Shown here in pieces: positions 63,561-64,000 of a stretch of DNA of 64,000 bases (within the stretch, counting starts at the first letter, position 1; each line of letters starts with the position of its first letter). This DNA comes from Chionis minor. Its lineage: Eukaryota > Chordata > Aves > Charadriiformes > Chionididae. The stretch is from positions 62,001-126,000 of the forward strand of contig VZSF01008752.1 of NCBI GenBank assembly GCA_013398295.1. Direction: 5' to 3'. Under the pieces are notes generated by a model. It was not told the origin of the DNA. It ran no database searches and worked only from the letters and a program-made list of their open reading frames with translations. A program made the position numbers and the translations under genes.

Positions 63561-64000
63561 TGCGGGCTGAAGAACCCACGGCAATTGATCGGCGTTAAAA
63601 CAATTATTCTCTCACCTGATGGCCCCTCCCCACCCGGGAAGGGGGATCGGGGAAAAAACAAGGAAACCCAAGGGTTAAAATGTAAGAAGATTTAATAGGA
63701 TAAGACTAAATAATTAACATTAATTGTACTAAAGAACCAGTATTGGTCCCGATGCCAATATAGAATATACAAGGGTTACACTTAGCCAATTCTATCAGTA
63801 GGAAGCCGTGCGTTCCCAGCAGCGGACAGCAAATGTGGGGTACTGCGAGCGCTATGGCTTTGGTAGGAAGGGAAGGCATCAGGGGCCTGGCACCGGGGCA
63901 AGGAGTTCTCAGGATCACAGCCATCATCGAAGAGAGAAACTCCTCAGCAAACTTCCTAGTTTATACTGAACCAAACATTCATGGTATGAAATAATCCTGT
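63561..64000 (-). mobile_element. LTR of an avian endogenous retrovirus (partial, runs off window)
   Basis: Minus-strand LTR-like sequence. Reading leftward, the order is a TATAAA (63960-63965), an ATTAAA poly(A)-type hexamer (63691-63696), the block TTTTAACCCTTGGGTTTCCT, a GC-rich CCCGGGTGGGGAGGGGCC stretch, and a terminal region ending near 63561 with TG/CA orientation. This order (TATA, poly(A), U5-like end) and the block around TTTTAACCCTTGGGTTTCCT resemble LTRs I know from many birds. No internal retroviral gene is in the window, so solo LTR versus provirus cannot be decided. The left end is approximate. Confidence 0.5.
63691..63696 (-). terminator. candidate LTR poly(A) signal
   Basis: ATTAAA on the minus strand, about 270 nt past the TATAAA at 63960-63965, as expected for an R region in an LTR. 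Inference. Confidence 0.35.

Noticed and set aside
62453..63584. Very long open frames (up to 330 codons) on both strands across the assembly gap
   Set aside because: They depend on the run of N having no stop and on extreme GC content. The residues are low-complexity Arg/Pro/Ala/Gly with no domain.

Overview
The window is a piece of a bird genome. The evidence is intron-rich vertebrate genes, several CR1 LINE fragments whose 3' ends carry the bird-type ATTCTATG repeats, an avian-style LTR at the right edge, and proteins very close to known avian and mammalian orthologues. The species cannot be named from the sequence, although the CR1 and LTR types fit a neognath better than a reptile. Almost everything outside the exons is AT-rich intron or intergenic DNA. 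The exceptions are two CpG islands at about 45.75-47.3 kb and 62.6-63.55 kb.

Layout, left to right. (1) 1-5501: first coding exon of SLC6A18 (minus strand). The rest of that gene lies off the left edge, so 1-5344 is its intron 1. (2) 5.5-8.95 kb: intergenic, holding an internally deleted CR1 LINE. (3) 8954-31489: a complete 12-exon SLC6A19 gene (minus strand, 636 aa). Its introns carry two short CR1 pieces and a decayed DIRS-like tyrosine-recombinase retroelement. (4) 31.6-42.9 kb: intergenic DNA with old repeats, including a decayed R2-clade non-LTR retrotransposon on the minus strand at about 37.7-38.75 kb. (5) 42.9-45.99 kb: CCDC127 (minus strand, two coding exons, 264 aa). (6) A CpG-rich bidirectional promoter of about 0.7 kb between start codons. 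(7) 46687-61506: the complete 15-exon SDHA gene (plus strand). (8) 62.6-63.55 kb: a second CpG island interrupted by a 177-base assembly gap, probably the promoter of the next gene. (9) 63.56-64.0 kb: a leftward-pointing LTR that runs off the window.

SLC6A18 and SLC6A19 are a tandem pair of sodium-coupled neutral amino acid transporters of gut and kidney epithelium. CCDC127 and SDHA share a housekeeping promoter. SDHA is the flavoprotein of mitochondrial complex II. The most unusual content is the two retroelement fossils (R2-like and DIRS-like), which are rare lineages in birds. Also notable are a single-base N in SDHA exon 1 that breaks the reading frame, and the direct SLC6A19-CCDC127 adjacency, which differs from the human gene order. 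No undescribed functional system was recognised.
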